A DNA stretch of 64,000 nt from Cypionkella sinensis (GTDB taxonomy: Bacteria; Pseudomonadota; Alphaproteobacteria; Rhodobacterales; Rhodobacteraceae). Within the stretch, counting starts at the first letter, position 1; each line of letters starts with the position of its first letter. Location of the stretch: contig NZ_JBHRTO010000001.1 in NCBI RefSeq assembly GCF_042646385.1, forward strand, positions 1,302,001 to 1,366,000, written 5' to 3'. The notes under the pieces are model-generated. The model worked only from the letters and a program-made list of their open reading frames with translations. It made no database searches and had not been told where the DNA came from. The translations under genes and the position numbers were made by a program. This document shows positions 1 through 8,516 of this stretch, piece by piece.

Positions 1-761
1 GCCAAGATCATGATCATCATGAAGGGGATGAACGTCCAGGCGTCCATCAGCATGATCGTCGCTTTGGCCACGCCGGGCGTGCCGAAGAACGAAGGCGTCT
101 CCCAGCCGAAAAACCGCGCCAGCCGCGCCACCGGGCCAAAACGCGCCTCGAGCATCGACTTGCCGATCATCCAACTTACCGCAATCGGCGACAGCATCAG
201 CGGCAGCAAAAACGCCACCCGAAAGAACTTGCGCGCACGGATCTCGGCGTTCAGCGCCAGCGCCAGCCCAAAGGCGATGGTATATTCCACAAGAATAGCA
301 AGCACATACCAGAACATGTTGAACAAGGCGTTCCAGTAAAACGGGTCCGCCCACATCTGCCGCACATTGGTCAGACCGTTGAAATGGCGACCATCAGGGC
401 TGGAAAGATTCCAATCCGAAAACGCAATCACCAGCCCGAACAGCAGCGGAAACACGGTCAACGAGATTACGAACAATGCCGCAGGCAGCACGAACAACGT
501 GCGCTTGCCATGCTCGCCATGCAGCAGGACCTGCCCCCAACTCAGGCAAAATGCCCACAGGATGTAAGCGTAAAGCGTTGGGCGCCAATTCGTCAGGCCA
601 AAGTCATGCACACCCTGCAACTGCAACAGTTGCGCCGCTGCCACCAGCAGCATCAGCGCAGCCGAGCCCCAGATGATGCCCCGCCCCAGCGCACGGCGCT
701 GATCCGAGATATTGTCATTGCTGACAACGTGTAAAAGATCGCCTGAACCGCTCAAAGCCAT
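1..761 (-). CDS. carbohydrate ABC transporter permease (MalF/UgpA type), 3' end cut by window edge
   Basis: Reading leftward from the ATG at 761 gives an open frame of 253 codons that runs off the window. The protein has a hydrophilic start (MALSGSGDLLHVV), then several hydrophobic membrane segments and the text SDWNLSSPDGRHFNGLTN followed by WNALFNMFWYVLAILVEYTIAFGLA. This is typical of CUT1-type inner-membrane permeases just before the binding-protein-dependent transport domain. An extra pair of membrane helices precedes the usual first segment. The gene follows the binding-protein gene in the same direction, with a strong hairpin between them. The EAA loop and the partner permease lie outside the window. 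The family call is firm; the substrate is unknown. Confidence 0.9.
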   Translation of the reverse strand, partial: MALSGSGDLLHVVSNDNISDQRRALGRGIIWGSAALMLLVAAAQLLQLQGVHDFGLTNWRPTLYAYILWAFCLSWGQVLLHGEHGKRTLFVLPAALFVISLTVFPLLFGLVIAFSDWNLSSPDGRHFNGLTNVRQMWADPFYWNALFNMFWYVLAILVEYTIAFGLALALNAEIRARKFFRVAFLLPLMLSPIAVSWMIGKSMLEARFGPVARLARFFGWETPSFFGTPGVAKATIMLMDAWTFIPFMMIMIL

Positions 762-781
762 GCCCCGCCTGAGAAAAGTAA

Positions 782-838
782 GGTGCGTGAAATCACGCAC
801 CCTACGGTGTCATTGTAGGGTGCGTGATTTCACGCACC
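782..838. repeat. perfect 24-bp inverted repeat with nested palindromes, between binding-protein and permease genes
   Basis: The arms 782-805 and 815-838 are perfect reverse complements around a 9-base loop. Each arm contains a unit GGTGCGTGAAATCACGCACC (or its complement) that is itself nearly palindromic. The element lies in the 85-base gap between the binding-protein stop and the permease start. It could act as an mRNA stem-loop that raises binding-protein over permease levels, or be a mobile REP/MITE-like element. No T-run follows on the transcribed strand, so it is not a classical terminator. Confidence 0.8.
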
Positions 839-846
839 CAGAAGGA

Positions 847-2484
847 TCACATCCCCAAGCTGGCCTTATACAGCTTGATCTGCGCATCCCGCCCGATCTG
901 GTCGGTGATCTTCTCCCAAGCCGCCGCAATCGCATCGGCGGTTTCTTGTGCCGATTTGTATTGGCCGGAATAGCCCTTGGCCAATTCATCCTCGGCGACC
1001 GAATAGTATTGGAAGATGCCGGGGATACGCGGTTCAATCGCGGCGTTGGGGTGGTTGTAGCTGTCAAGGTTCGAGCCGAGATAATCCTCGATGAACGCCT
1101 TGTCATAGCCTGCGGCCACCCATTCGTCGTATTGGAACTGGCTGTTGCGGTAGGGTTGGAAGCCCGACGGATAGGCCGCCATCCAAAGCGAGATATCCTT
1201 GCCGCCCAGATGCGCCGCCGCCGACCAAGCCGCTTTGCGCTTTTTCTCATCCGCCGAGACGCGGTTGGTCACATAAACGCCCCAGCCAAGGAAGGCCATG
1301 TTGGGGGACTCGTTGTAAGTCTCCTCCCAAGCCGCGGTTTTGGAGTTATACACCTTGTCCGAGCCGCGGTTGATGCCAAAGCCCACCACATCGCCCACCA
1401 CCGAAGTATCGGACGTGCGCGCGTTCGAGCCCACATCGCCCCACCACATCAGGCTGGAACCCGTGCCGGCCAGGAACTGCGAGAACGCCGTGGTGCCCGG
1501 ATCGGCGTTGATCTGGTCTGCCGGATAGGCGCCGGGGGTGGCGATCAGGTCCATCACGTCTTGGATGGCCTGCACCCAACCCGGATTGTTGACGCGCGGT
1601 TTCATGGTGTCCGGGTCAAACAGCCAAGCCGGATCGGACGGATGCTTGACATAGGCGGTCGCGCGGTTTTCCAGGAAGTAGAAGCCAAAGCCACCCCAGC
1701 CCTTCAGCGGGTCGAGATAGCCAATCGCGGGCTGGCCGGTCAGCGGATCGGTCTTGCCAACGATGGATTTGGAATAGGCGTTGACCTCTTGCCAGGTCTT
1801 CGGCGGCTCTGCCATGCCGGAAATAGCGCCGTCACCGAAGTAATCGGTCCGGTAAGCGAAGGTGTGGCAATCGCCGTCGATCGAGATGCGGTAGGTCTTG
1901 CCATCCCACGTGCCGACCGGGGCTTTGAGGTAGTTCACGTAATCGTCCATGTCGATCTGGGTTTTCACCCAATCCGGCATCTCATCCAGCAGGCCCTTGC
2001 TGGCGGTGTCGCCCTCCAGCGGAGCACCCATCGCCAGAATGTCGAAATCGACCGTCCCAGTTGCGATGCTTTGCTGCAAGCGCCCGTTGTAATCAGCCTG
2101 TGCAAGGTCGATCCAGTTGATCTTGGCGCCGGTATAAGCCTCCCAGCCTTTCAGCAGCCCGCGGAACAGGATGTTATGCAAGCCGTTGTTGTTGATGCCA
2201 AAGAAGGTCAGCTCAACCCCGGCAAATTCGCCCTCGGCGACATTGGCCTTGGTGCTGTCGAGACACATCTCGCCCACCTTCTGCCAATCGGCATCGGTCG
2301 GGCTGCCCTTGCCCACACCGGGAATCTGCAGGATCTGTGCACGCACCGAATCCTGCGCCGCAGCTGGGCCATAGCCCATCACACGCGGCATCGCGGCCAG
2401 CGCCGTCAGCGCAGTCGCGCCCTGCAACATGCGACGGCGGCTGAGTGTGGCCTGAACGGCGGCCTGATAAAGTTCTACTTTCAA
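847..2484 (-). CDS. ABC transporter extracellular sugar-binding protein, Tat-type signal
   Basis: A 545-residue periplasmic solute-binding protein (SBP_bac_1 type), larger than the usual 410-450 residues of CUT1 binding proteins. The N-terminus carries three consecutive arginines (residues 16-18) followed by a hydrophobic Ala/Leu stretch ending in GPAAAQ, which fits a twin-arginine export signal. The chosen start is TTG at 2484, preceded by an excellent ribosome-binding site (GGGAGGAG) about 6 bases upstream; the next in-frame ATG falls inside the signal and would lose the arginines. It is transcribed leftward ahead of the permease and divergently from the ATPase gene, with a palindromic operator in the shared promoter region. 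The ligand cannot be read from sequence. Confidence 0.92.
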   Translation of the reverse strand: MKVELYQAAVQATLSRRRMLQGATALTALAAMPRVMGYGPAAAQDSVRAQILQIPGVGKGSPTDADWQKVGEMCLDSTKANVAEGEFAGVELTFFGINNNGLHNILFRGLLKGWEAYTGAKINWIDLAQADYNGRLQQSIATGTVDFDILAMGAPLEGDTASKGLLDEMPDWVKTQIDMDDYVNYLKAPVGTWDGKTYRISIDGDCHTFAYRTDYFGDGAISGMAEPPKTWQEVNAYSKSIVGKTDPLTGQPAIGYLDPLKGWGGFGFYFLENRATAYVKHPSDPAWLFDPDTMKPRVNNPGWVQAIQDVMDLIATPGAYPADQINADPGTTAFSQFLAGTGSSLMWWGDVGSNARTSDTSVVGDVVGFGINRGSDKVYNSKTAAWEETYNESPNMAFLGWGVYVTNRVSADEKKRKAAWSAAAHLGGKDISLWMAAYPSGFQPYRNSQFQYDEWVAAGYDKAFIEDYLGSNLDSYNHPNAAIEPRIPGIFQYYSVAEDELAKGYSGQYKSAQETADAIAAAWEKITDQIGRDAQIKLYKASLGM

Positions 2485-2653
2485 AACGTCTCCTCCCTTG
2501 GTTGCCCTTCGCGGCGCATGGCCGGGGGCTGTTTTCTGAACGTCTTAGAAACGTGGCGGCCGCTCTGGCCCACCCTGCAAACAGGCCTCCCCTCCCGCAG
2601 CAAACACAATCCTCGGGGTCAGCTTGGCCTCTGCCAATGGCTGTGTCAAGATT

Positions 2654-2665
2654 CTAACATGTTAG
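2654..2665. promoter_or_regulatory. palindromic operator CTAACATGTTAG, copy 1
   Basis: A perfect 12-bp palindrome sits between the divergent binding-protein gene (start 2484) and ATPase gene (start 2733). The same 12 bases occur next to the start codon of the GntR/FadR-type regulator at 10560-11291, and a variant lies upstream of the aldose dehydrogenase gene. FadR-family proteins bind short palindromes of this size, so this is the likely operator of that regulator. Confidence 0.75.
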
Positions 2666-2732
2666 TATGATCAGCAGATAGACAGCGCCCGCCGGCCTGA
2701 CTATTCTTGCGGCAACAACAAGGGGGAACCAC

Positions 2733-3785
2733 ATGGCCGAAGTCACAATCCGCGATCTGCGCAAATCTTATGGCGGGGTGCAGGTGATCAGCGGCTTGAA
2801 CCTTGATATTAAGGACGGCGAGTTTGTTGTGCTGGTCGGTCCATCGGGCTGCGGAAAGTCCACGCTTTTGCGCATGTTGGCAGGGCTGGAAGAGATCACT
2901 GGCGGCGATATCAACATCGGGTCGGCGCGTGTGAACAATCTCCCACCGTCCGAGCGTGACATCGCCATGGTGTTCCAGAACTACGCGCTTTACCCGCATA
3001 AAACCGTCGCCGCCAACATGGGTTTTGCGCTGAAAATGCGCGGGATGGAGGCCGGGGCGATTCGGGCCAAGGTCGAACGTGCGGGCGAAATCCTGGGCCT
3101 TACCCCCTATCTGGATCGCTTCCCGCGCGCTTTGTCGGGCGGTCAGCGTCAGCGCGTTGCCATGGGCCGCGCCATCGTGCGCGATCCAAAAGTGTTCCTG
3201 TTCGATGAGCCACTCTCGAACCTTGACGCCAAATTGCGCGTCCAGATGCGCGCCGAGATCAAAGAACTGCACCAGCGTTTGAAAACCACCACTGTCTACG
3301 TCACCCACGATCAGATCGAAGCGATGACCATGGCTGACAAGATCGTCGTCCTTCAAGGCGGGCGGATTGAACAAGTCGGCGCTCCGCTGGAACTCTACGA
3401 CCGCCCCGCCAATGTCTTTGTCGCCACCTTCATCGGCTCACCCTCGATGAACCTGATCGACGGCGTGGTGAAAGGCGGCATGGTAGATGTGAACGGCGCG
3501 CGCCTTACACTGCCGCCCGGCTCCACCGCCAGCGAGGGCCAAGCCGTTGTCTACGGTGTGCGCCCGGAAACCTTCACCACCGCTGCCGAAGGCTTGGCAG
3601 GCAGCATCGCCGTGGTCGAACCCACCGGATCGGAAACCCATGTCATCGTGCGGCTGGGCGAGCGCGAAGTGACCGCTGTGTTCCGCGACCGCGTCAGCTT
3701 CCGCCCCGGCGATGCCGTCACCCTCGCCCCGGATGCCAGCAAAGCGCATCTGTTCGACAAGACGACGGGCCAGCGCATCTCTTGA
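2733..3785 (+). CDS. sugar ABC transporter ATP-binding protein (UgpC/MalK family)
   Basis: A 350-residue ATPase that would energise the transporter encoded leftward. Visible motifs are the Walker A box GPSGCGKST at residues 36-44, the Q-loop in MVFQNYALYPH, the signature LSGGQRQRVAMGRA near residue 133, Walker B FLFDEPLSNLDA near 158, and the switch histidine in VYVTHDQIEAMTMADK. A C-terminal TOBE-type region follows, as in MalK and UgpC. The start has a good ribosome-binding site (AGGGGGA). It heads a rightward set with the FucU-like and PfkB genes. Family length is normal. Confidence 0.95.
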   Translation: MAEVTIRDLRKSYGGVQVISGLNLDIKDGEFVVLVGPSGCGKSTLLRMLAGLEEITGGDINIGSARVNNLPPSERDIAMVFQNYALYPHKTVAANMGFALKMRGMEAGAIRAKVERAGEILGLTPYLDRFPRALSGGQRQRVAMGRAIVRDPKVFLFDEPLSNLDAKLRVQMRAEIKELHQRLKTTTVYVTHDQIEAMTMADKIVVLQGGRIEQVGAPLELYDRPANVFVATFIGSPSMNLIDGVVKGGMVDVNGARLTLPPGSTASEGQAVVYGVRPETFTTAAEGLAGSIAVVEPTGSETHVIVRLGEREVTAVFRDRVSFRPGDAVTLAPDASKAHLFDKTTGQRIS

Positions 3786-3830
3786 CCCTTCGCGCAAATC
3801 CAGCACAGTTAACCCAAAGGGGAGGGCATC

Positions 3831-4286
3831 ATGCTCAAAGGAATTGACCCGCGCTTGAACGCGGAAGTGCTGCATTGCCTGCGGGCGATGGGCCACGGCG
3901 ATGTGTTGATCTTGGCCGACACCAACTTTCCATCCGACTCGGTCGCCCGCGCCACCGTTACCGGCAAACTGTTGCGGATGGATAACCTGACCAGCGCCGA
4001 AGCCGCACAAGCCATCCTGTCGGTTTATCCGCTGGACACCTTCGTGCCCGATTTCGCAGGCCGTATGGAAGTGGTCGGCGCGCCGAATGACGTGCCGCCG
4101 GTGCAGGCCGAGGTGCAGGCCGAAATCAACGCCGCCGAAGGTGCCGACCGCCCGATGATCTCGATCGAGCGTTTTGCGTTCTACGACATGGCCCGCCAAG
4201 CCTATGCCGTGATCCAGACCGGCGAGCGCCGCTTCTACGGCTGCTTCATGCTGCGCAAGGGCGTGATCCCGCCAGAGGCCAAGTAA
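3831..4286 (+). CDS. RbsD/FucU family sugar mutarotase
   Basis: A 151-residue protein of the RbsD/FucU family, which interconverts sugar anomers (D-ribopyranose forms for RbsD, L-fucose anomers for FucU). The N-terminal MLKGIDPRLNAEVLHCLRAMGHGDVLILADTNFP matches the family, including the MGHGD segment with its conserved histidine and the aspartate of LADTNFP. The C-terminal YGCFMLRKGVI is also typical. The length is nearer FucU than RbsD. It is followed after one base by a PfkB kinase gene, so the two are certainly co-transcribed. This suggests that the imported sugar is presented as a particular anomer to a dehydrogenase or kinase. Confidence 0.9.
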   Translation: MLKGIDPRLNAEVLHCLRAMGHGDVLILADTNFPSDSVARATVTGKLLRMDNLTSAEAAQAILSVYPLDTFVPDFAGRMEVVGAPNDVPPVQAEVQAEINAAEGADRPMISIERFAFYDMARQAYAVIQTGERRFYGCFMLRKGVIPPEAK

Positions 4287-4287
4287 C

Positions 4288-5220
4288 ATGAGCAAAGCCA
4301 CAAAACCCATTGTGAACCTTGGCATTTTCGTCGCAGACACCGCCTATCGCGCCGACCGCATGCCGAAGATGGGCGAAACCATCTTGGGAAAATCGTTCGT
4401 GCTGGGGCCTGGCGGCAAAGGCTCGAACCAATCCGTCGCCTCAGCTATGGCGGGCGGCAAGACGCATTTCATCACCCGTCTGGGCGATGATGCCTTCGCC
4501 GACATCGCCCGCGCCACCTGGGCCAAGGCTGGCGTGGTGCCCGAGGTCAAGATCGACGCCGAAAGCTACACTGGTGCGGCTTTTATCTTTCTGGAAGACG
4601 CCACCGGCAACAACGCCATCATCGTCTCGCCGGGGGCCGCAGGCCGGGTTTCGGTGGAAGATGTGGCCGAGAAAGCCGATCTGATCCGCTCGGCTGCGGT
4701 GTTCATCACCCAGTTGGAACAACCGATTCCCGCCGCCAAACATGGGCTGGAAATTGCTCGTGCTGCCGGAGTGACAACCATCCTCAACCCCGCCCCCGCC
4801 GCCACGCTGGACGACGATATTCTGGCACTCTGCGATTACGTCACCCCGAATGAGACAGAAACCGAGGCCCTCACTGGCCTGCCGGTCACAACGATTTCTG
4901 AAGCAGAAATCGCCGCTGACGCGCTGCTTGCGCGTGGCGTGAGGGCCGTGGTGATGACCCTGGGCGACAAAGGCGCGCTTTACCGCGACAAAACCCGGTC
5001 GGTGCATATCCCGGTGATCTCGGCGGGTAAAGTGGTGGAAACCACCGGCGCGGGCGATGCCTTCAACGGCGGCTTCGCCGTGGCGCTGTCGGAAGGCCGC
5101 GATGTGATCGACGCGGTGCGCTTCGGCTGTGCCACCGCAGGCATTTCCGTCACCCGACCCGGCACCGCCCCTTCGATGCCGTCGCGGGCCGAGATTGACG
5201 CGCTGCTGGCGAAATCCTGA
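4288..5220 (+). CDS. PfkB-family carbohydrate kinase (ribokinase-like)
   Basis: A 310-residue kinase with both PfkB signatures. GPGGKGSNQSVASAMAGG lies near residue 35 (sugar-binding, ribokinase-like GGKGxNQA). The ATP/anion-hole motif ETTGAGDAFNGGFAVAL near residue 250 contains the catalytic aspartate. It would phosphorylate a free sugar or deoxy-keto acid in the cytoplasm. The gene starts one base after the FucU stop. Ribokinase is the closest named family, but 2-keto-3-deoxygluconate kinases share these signatures. Given the UxaA-type dehydratase in the same regulon, a keto-deoxy acid is a reasonable alternative substrate. Confidence 0.9.
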   Translation: MSKATKPIVNLGIFVADTAYRADRMPKMGETILGKSFVLGPGGKGSNQSVASAMAGGKTHFITRLGDDAFADIARATWAKAGVVPEVKIDAESYTGAAFIFLEDATGNNAIIVSPGAAGRVSVEDVAEKADLIRSAAVFITQLEQPIPAAKHGLEIARAAGVTTILNPAPAATLDDDILALCDYVTPNETETEALTGLPVTTISEAEIAADALLARGVRAVVMTLGDKGALYRDKTRSVHIPVISAGKVVETTGAGDAFNGGFAVALSEGRDVIDAVRFGCATAGISVTRPGTAPSMPSRAEIDALLAKS

Positions 5221-5268
5221 AACCGCCTTGGGGCGGATGGCTCGGGATGCTCCGCAGGGAGTAATTAA

Positions 5269-5307
5269 GCCAAGATGAAGCGATAAGAACCACAACTTCA
5301 TCTTGGC
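5269..5307. terminator. bidirectional hairpin between convergent operons
   Basis: GCCAAGATGAAG (5269-5280) and CTTCATCTTGGC (5296-5307) are perfect 12-bp inverted arms. They lie between the end of the rightward PfkB gene and the end of the leftward SIS gene. A copy of the CCGCCGGAGG intergenic repeat follows directly at 5308-5331. The position and stem strength fit a two-way terminator. Confidence 0.65.
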
Positions 5308-5395
5308 AAAAATACTCCCGCCGGAGGCTTCGACGCTGGCCCAATGCGAGGGGGCGTCAGGCCCTGTCCGCGCAAGCCAAGCCAGCTTTGGCTGG

Positions 5396-5944
5396 TTATT
5401 CCATATTGGTATGCCGCGCCCGCATATCCTCTGCCGCCTCGCCCTTCAGATCGCGCAGGCGCAGCACCATGATTTCAAACACCAGAAACATCGCGCCCTC
5501 AAACAGCGACCCCATCGGCAGCACCGAGGCTCCCCCCACATCGCGCGCCATCGTCTGCGCCGGGATCAGCAAGACCTGATCCGCCAGCGCCAACGAAGGC
5601 CCGGCACCCTCTGCCGTCACCATCAGCACCCCAGCCCCCGCCGCCCGCGCCACGCCAGCCAAAGCCGTGACCGTCGCCAGATCGCCCGGCCCGCAGGCGG
5701 CGAAGAACAGATCATTCGGCCCCAGCGGCGGCGCGGTCAGATCGCCCTGCATCGAAACCGCGATCCCCAGATGATAGAGCCGCATCGCAAGCGCCCGCAT
5801 CATCAGTCCCTCGCGCCCGCAGCCGTAAAGCATAACCCGGCGCGCGCCCAAGATCCGCGCGCAAGCGGCCTCGACCGCCGCCGCATCCATCCGGTCCGCC
5901 ACCGCCGCGAGTTCTGCCAGCGCGCCCTGCATCAGATCTTTCAC
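5396..5944 (-). CDS. SIS-domain sugar-phosphate isomerase, HxlB (6-phospho-3-hexuloisomerase) family
   Basis: A 182-residue SIS protein, the usual length for HxlB/PHI enzymes. The LYGCGREGLMMRALAMRLYHLG segment and the C-terminal PMGSLFEGAMFLVFEIMVLRL followed by RHTNME follow the HxlB pattern closely. The sugar-phosphate loop, SGSGET in standard family members, reads CGPGDL here, so substrate preference may differ. The start is GTG at 5944, overlapping the TGA of the upstream FGGY kinase gene, which implies translational coupling. It is the last gene of the BtpA-M42-FGGY-SIS operon. It probably isomerises the phosphorylated ketose made by the kinase. Confidence 0.85.
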   Translation of the reverse strand: MKDLMQGALAELAAVADRMDAAAVEAACARILGARRVMLYGCGREGLMMRALAMRLYHLGIAVSMQGDLTAPPLGPNDLFFAACGPGDLATVTALAGVARAAGAGVLMVTAEGAGPSLALADQVLLIPAQTMARDVGGASVLPMGSLFEGAMFLVFEIMVLRLRDLKGEAAEDMRARHTNME

Positions 5945-7434
5945 TGCCCACCCCCCAATTCATGCGCAATATCGCGGCTTTGCTGGTAAAGCCGCTTCCA
6001 CAGCGGATATTGCCGCGCATAGATCGGCTCGGCCACAGGCTGCACCACCCGCGCCACCGGGTTCCATTCGCTGATCTCCTCGGGCAGCACCGCCCTCACC
6101 GCCACAGCCGCCAGAAACGCATCGCCATAGCTGGCGCCAATGGTTTTCTCGGCCACGATCTGCGGCACGCCGCCAAAGTCCGAGGTCGCCTGCATCCACA
6201 CCGCGTTCTTCGTGCCACCGCCCACCGCCAGCACGCGCAGCGGCTCGGCCCCCAACTCGCGGCACACCTCCATCACATGCGCGGTGCCGGATGCGATCCC
6301 CTCCAGCACCGCGCGGAACAGATCGCCCCGGCTGTGAGTGAGGTTCAGGCCAAAGAACGTCCCCACCGCGCCCGGATCATGGATGGGCGTGCGCTCACCC
6401 GAGAAATACGGCAGGCACAGCAGCCCCTTCGCCCCTTTCGGGCTGGCCGCCGCCTCGGCGGTCAGAATGCCAAACGCACCCTCGCTCAACTCGCGCGCAA
6501 ACTGGTCGCGGAACCAATGCGTCAGCGTGCCAGAGGTCGCCAAACCCGCCATCGAGGCATGTTGCCCCGGATAAAGCCAGGGCGCATACCACATCCGCGC
6601 GTCGCGCACCGGCAGCGCCGTCAACTGGATGATGAAGATGGTCGAGCCATACATCATCATCATCTCGCCCGCGTCTTTCACCCCGACCGAGACCGCCTCG
6701 GCCGCCGCGTCAATCGTGCCTATCGTCACCGGCGTTCCAACCGCTAGCCCGGTTTCCGCCGCAGCCGCTGCCGTCACATGGCCCGCAATCTCGGTAGACC
6801 ACGCCAGCCGTGGCAGGCGGTCCAACGGGATGAGATCTGCCGCCAGTTCCTGCGTCCAAGCCAGCCGGTTCACATCATACAACGGCGAGAAATTCGCCGC
6901 CGTATAATGGTCGATCACATAGTCCCCGGTCAGCTTCCATGTAAGGTAAGGCGTCGCCGACAGCACCATCGCGGTCTGCGCATAAATCTCGGGCCGCTGC
7001 TGTTTCAGCCACAAAATCTTTGGCCCCACCGATTGCGAGGTCAGCGCATTGCCGCAGCGGGCCATGATCAGTTCGGCACCGATATTCTCTGTCAGTTCGG
7101 TAATCTGCGCCGCAGCCCGCGTGTCCACCCCGTAAAGCACACCGTTCATCAGCGGCTTGCCTGCCGCATCCACTGGCAGCATACAGGGGCCAATCGCCGA
7201 ACACGCCACCGCGATGATATCTTCGGGCTTTACCTGAGACAGATGCAGCAACGCCTTGGTGACATGGACAAAATCCCCCCACCAATCTTCCTCGGCGCGA
7301 TGCTCGGCCCAACCCGGTTGCGGCACCAGCATCTTGTGGGCGCGCGTCGCCTGCGCGACAATCACGCCTGCGCCATCAACCAGCACGCCCTTGGTCTCAA
7401 ACGTGCCGATATCGACACCAAGGGTGTAACTCAT
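5941..7434 (-). CDS. FGGY-family carbohydrate kinase (xylulokinase-like)
   Basis: A 497-residue two-domain kinase. The N-terminus MSYTLGVDIGTFETKGVLVDGAG carries the phosphate-1 motif of the FGGY/ASKHA fold. GTIDAAAEAVSVGV contains the catalytic-base region. LPYFSGERTPIHDPGAVG and the late glycine-rich LAVGGGTKNAVWMQATSDFGG are the FGGY signature and adenosine-binding segment. Such enzymes phosphorylate ketopentoses, polyols or related sugars. ATG at 7434 overlaps the upstream M42 gene stop (ATGA). Xylulokinase is the nearest named type, but the neighbours (BtpA, M42, SIS) are not those of xylose use, so the substrate is left open. Confidence 0.93.
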   Translation of the reverse strand: MSYTLGVDIGTFETKGVLVDGAGVIVAQATRAHKMLVPQPGWAEHRAEEDWWGDFVHVTKALLHLSQVKPEDIIAVACSAIGPCMLPVDAAGKPLMNGVLYGVDTRAAAQITELTENIGAELIMARCGNALTSQSVGPKILWLKQQRPEIYAQTAMVLSATPYLTWKLTGDYVIDHYTAANFSPLYDVNRLAWTQELAADLIPLDRLPRLAWSTEIAGHVTAAAAAETGLAVGTPVTIGTIDAAAEAVSVGVKDAGEMMMMYGSTIFIIQLTALPVRDARMWYAPWLYPGQHASMAGLATSGTLTHWFRDQFARELSEGAFGILTAEAAASPKGAKGLLCLPYFSGERTPIHDPGAVGTFFGLNLTHSRGDLFRAVLEGIASGTAHVMEVCRELGAEPLRVLAVGGGTKNAVWMQATSDFGGVPQIVAEKTIGASYGDAFLAAVAVRAVLPEEISEWNPVARVVQPVAEPIYARQYPLWKRLYQQSRDIAHELGGGQ

Positions 7435-8516
7435 CGCAGGCCCCGCGACAGATCAAACCCCGGACCGATCTGCGACAGCGCCTGTTCCAGCAGATCGACC
7501 ATGCCCGACAGATCGCGCATATCCAGCACCTCGAGCGCGGAATGGCTGTAGCGCATTGGGAAACCGACATCGAGGCAGGCCACGCCTTCCGTTCCCATGA
7601 ACTGTATATAGGACAGATCGGTCAGCGCCCCGGTATGGGCGGAGCGTTGCAATGGCAGGCCGCGCGCTGCGGCTGCCACCTCGAACAGCCGCACCAAGGC
7701 GGGGTGAGGGATCACGCCGTTCAGCGTGCCACGCCCGTGGAAGGAATAGAGCGATATCCCCGGCCCGCCGCCCAAAGTCACCTCGCCGCGCTGGGTCATG
7801 TCCGGCGTGTCGCAGGCGAGAAGCAGATCAATCTGCAAGGCGATATCGGGGGCGCAGGCCGTCGCCGCAGGCAGGACGCCGCGCAGGTTGTATTCCTCTT
7901 GCACCGACCAGACCAGATGCACGGTCGGGCCAGACGCGCGCCCCACCAGTCGCCGCGCCAGATCAATCAGCGCTGCACAACCCGCGCGATCATCCACCGA
8001 GGTGCCAGCAAGCCGATCACCAGCCAAGTCGAGCACGCGCGGCAGATAAATCACCGGGCAGCCGATGCGCACGCCCGCCGCCTCGGCCTCGGCGCGGCTG
8101 GCAAAGCCCGCATCGACGTAAAGCTCGGCATAGGGCACCACGCGGTATTTCTCATCCGGGGTGGTGGCGTGGTGGCTTTTGTTGGCGATCAGCCCCGGCA
8201 CATCGCCGTGATCGGTGCAGATCAGCACCGCCTGCGCCGCCAAGGCGCGTTCTGGCACGCCACCCAGGCGTTCCAGCCGGATCAGGCCAGAGTCTTCAAC
8301 CTTGCGGATGATAAAGCCCAACTGGTCCATATGGGTGAACATCATCACTGAAGGCGCATCTGGATCACCGGGAATGGTCGCAATCAGGTTGCCCAAACGA
8401 TCACAGCGATGGGCTAGGCCCAAGGCGTCGAGATGCCCGGCGATGCAGGCGGCGACACGGTCTTCGTAGCCCGCAAGGCCGGGGATCAGCATCAGTTCCT
8501 TCAGCAAATCCCGCAT
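7431..8516 (-). CDS. M42-family metallo-hydrolase/aminopeptidase (SgcX/FrvX-like)
   Basis: A 361-residue M42 metallohydrolase. Metal ligands are visible in the expected order: HMDQLGF (His and Asp), SVDDRAGC (bridging Asp), VQEEYNLRG (catalytic Glu pair), ACDTPDM (Asp) and YSHSALE (His near the C-terminus). M42 proteins are annotated as aminopeptidases or endoglucanases, but members inside sugar operons such as E. coli sgcX and frvX have unknown substrates. ATG at 8516 overlaps the BtpA gene stop (TGATG); a GTG one codon earlier is also possible. The tight coupling to BtpA, a kinase and an isomerase argues for a deacylase or lactonase-like job in sugar breakdown rather than peptide turnover. 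That role is inference. Confidence 0.85.
   Translation of the reverse strand: MRDLLKELMLIPGLAGYEDRVAACIAGHLDALGLAHRCDRLGNLIATIPGDPDAPSVMMFTHMDQLGFIIRKVEDSGLIRLERLGGVPERALAAQAVLICTDHGDVPGLIANKSHHATTPDEKYRVVPYAELYVDAGFASRAEAEAAGVRIGCPVIYLPRVLDLAGDRLAGTSVDDRAGCAALIDLARRLVGRASGPTVHLVWSVQEEYNLRGVLPAATACAPDIALQIDLLLACDTPDMTQRGEVTLGGGPGISLYSFHGRGTLNGVIPHPALVRLFEVAAAARGLPLQRSAHTGALTDLSYIQFMGTEGVACLDVGFPMRYSHSALEVLDMRDLSGMVDLLEQALSQIGPGFDLSRGLR

Noticed and set aside
712..2670. Long rightward frame of 652 codons
   Set aside because: It is the antisense of the binding-protein gene, rich in His, Arg and Gly, without domains or a ribosome-binding site. The leftward protein has a signal and the correct family pattern.
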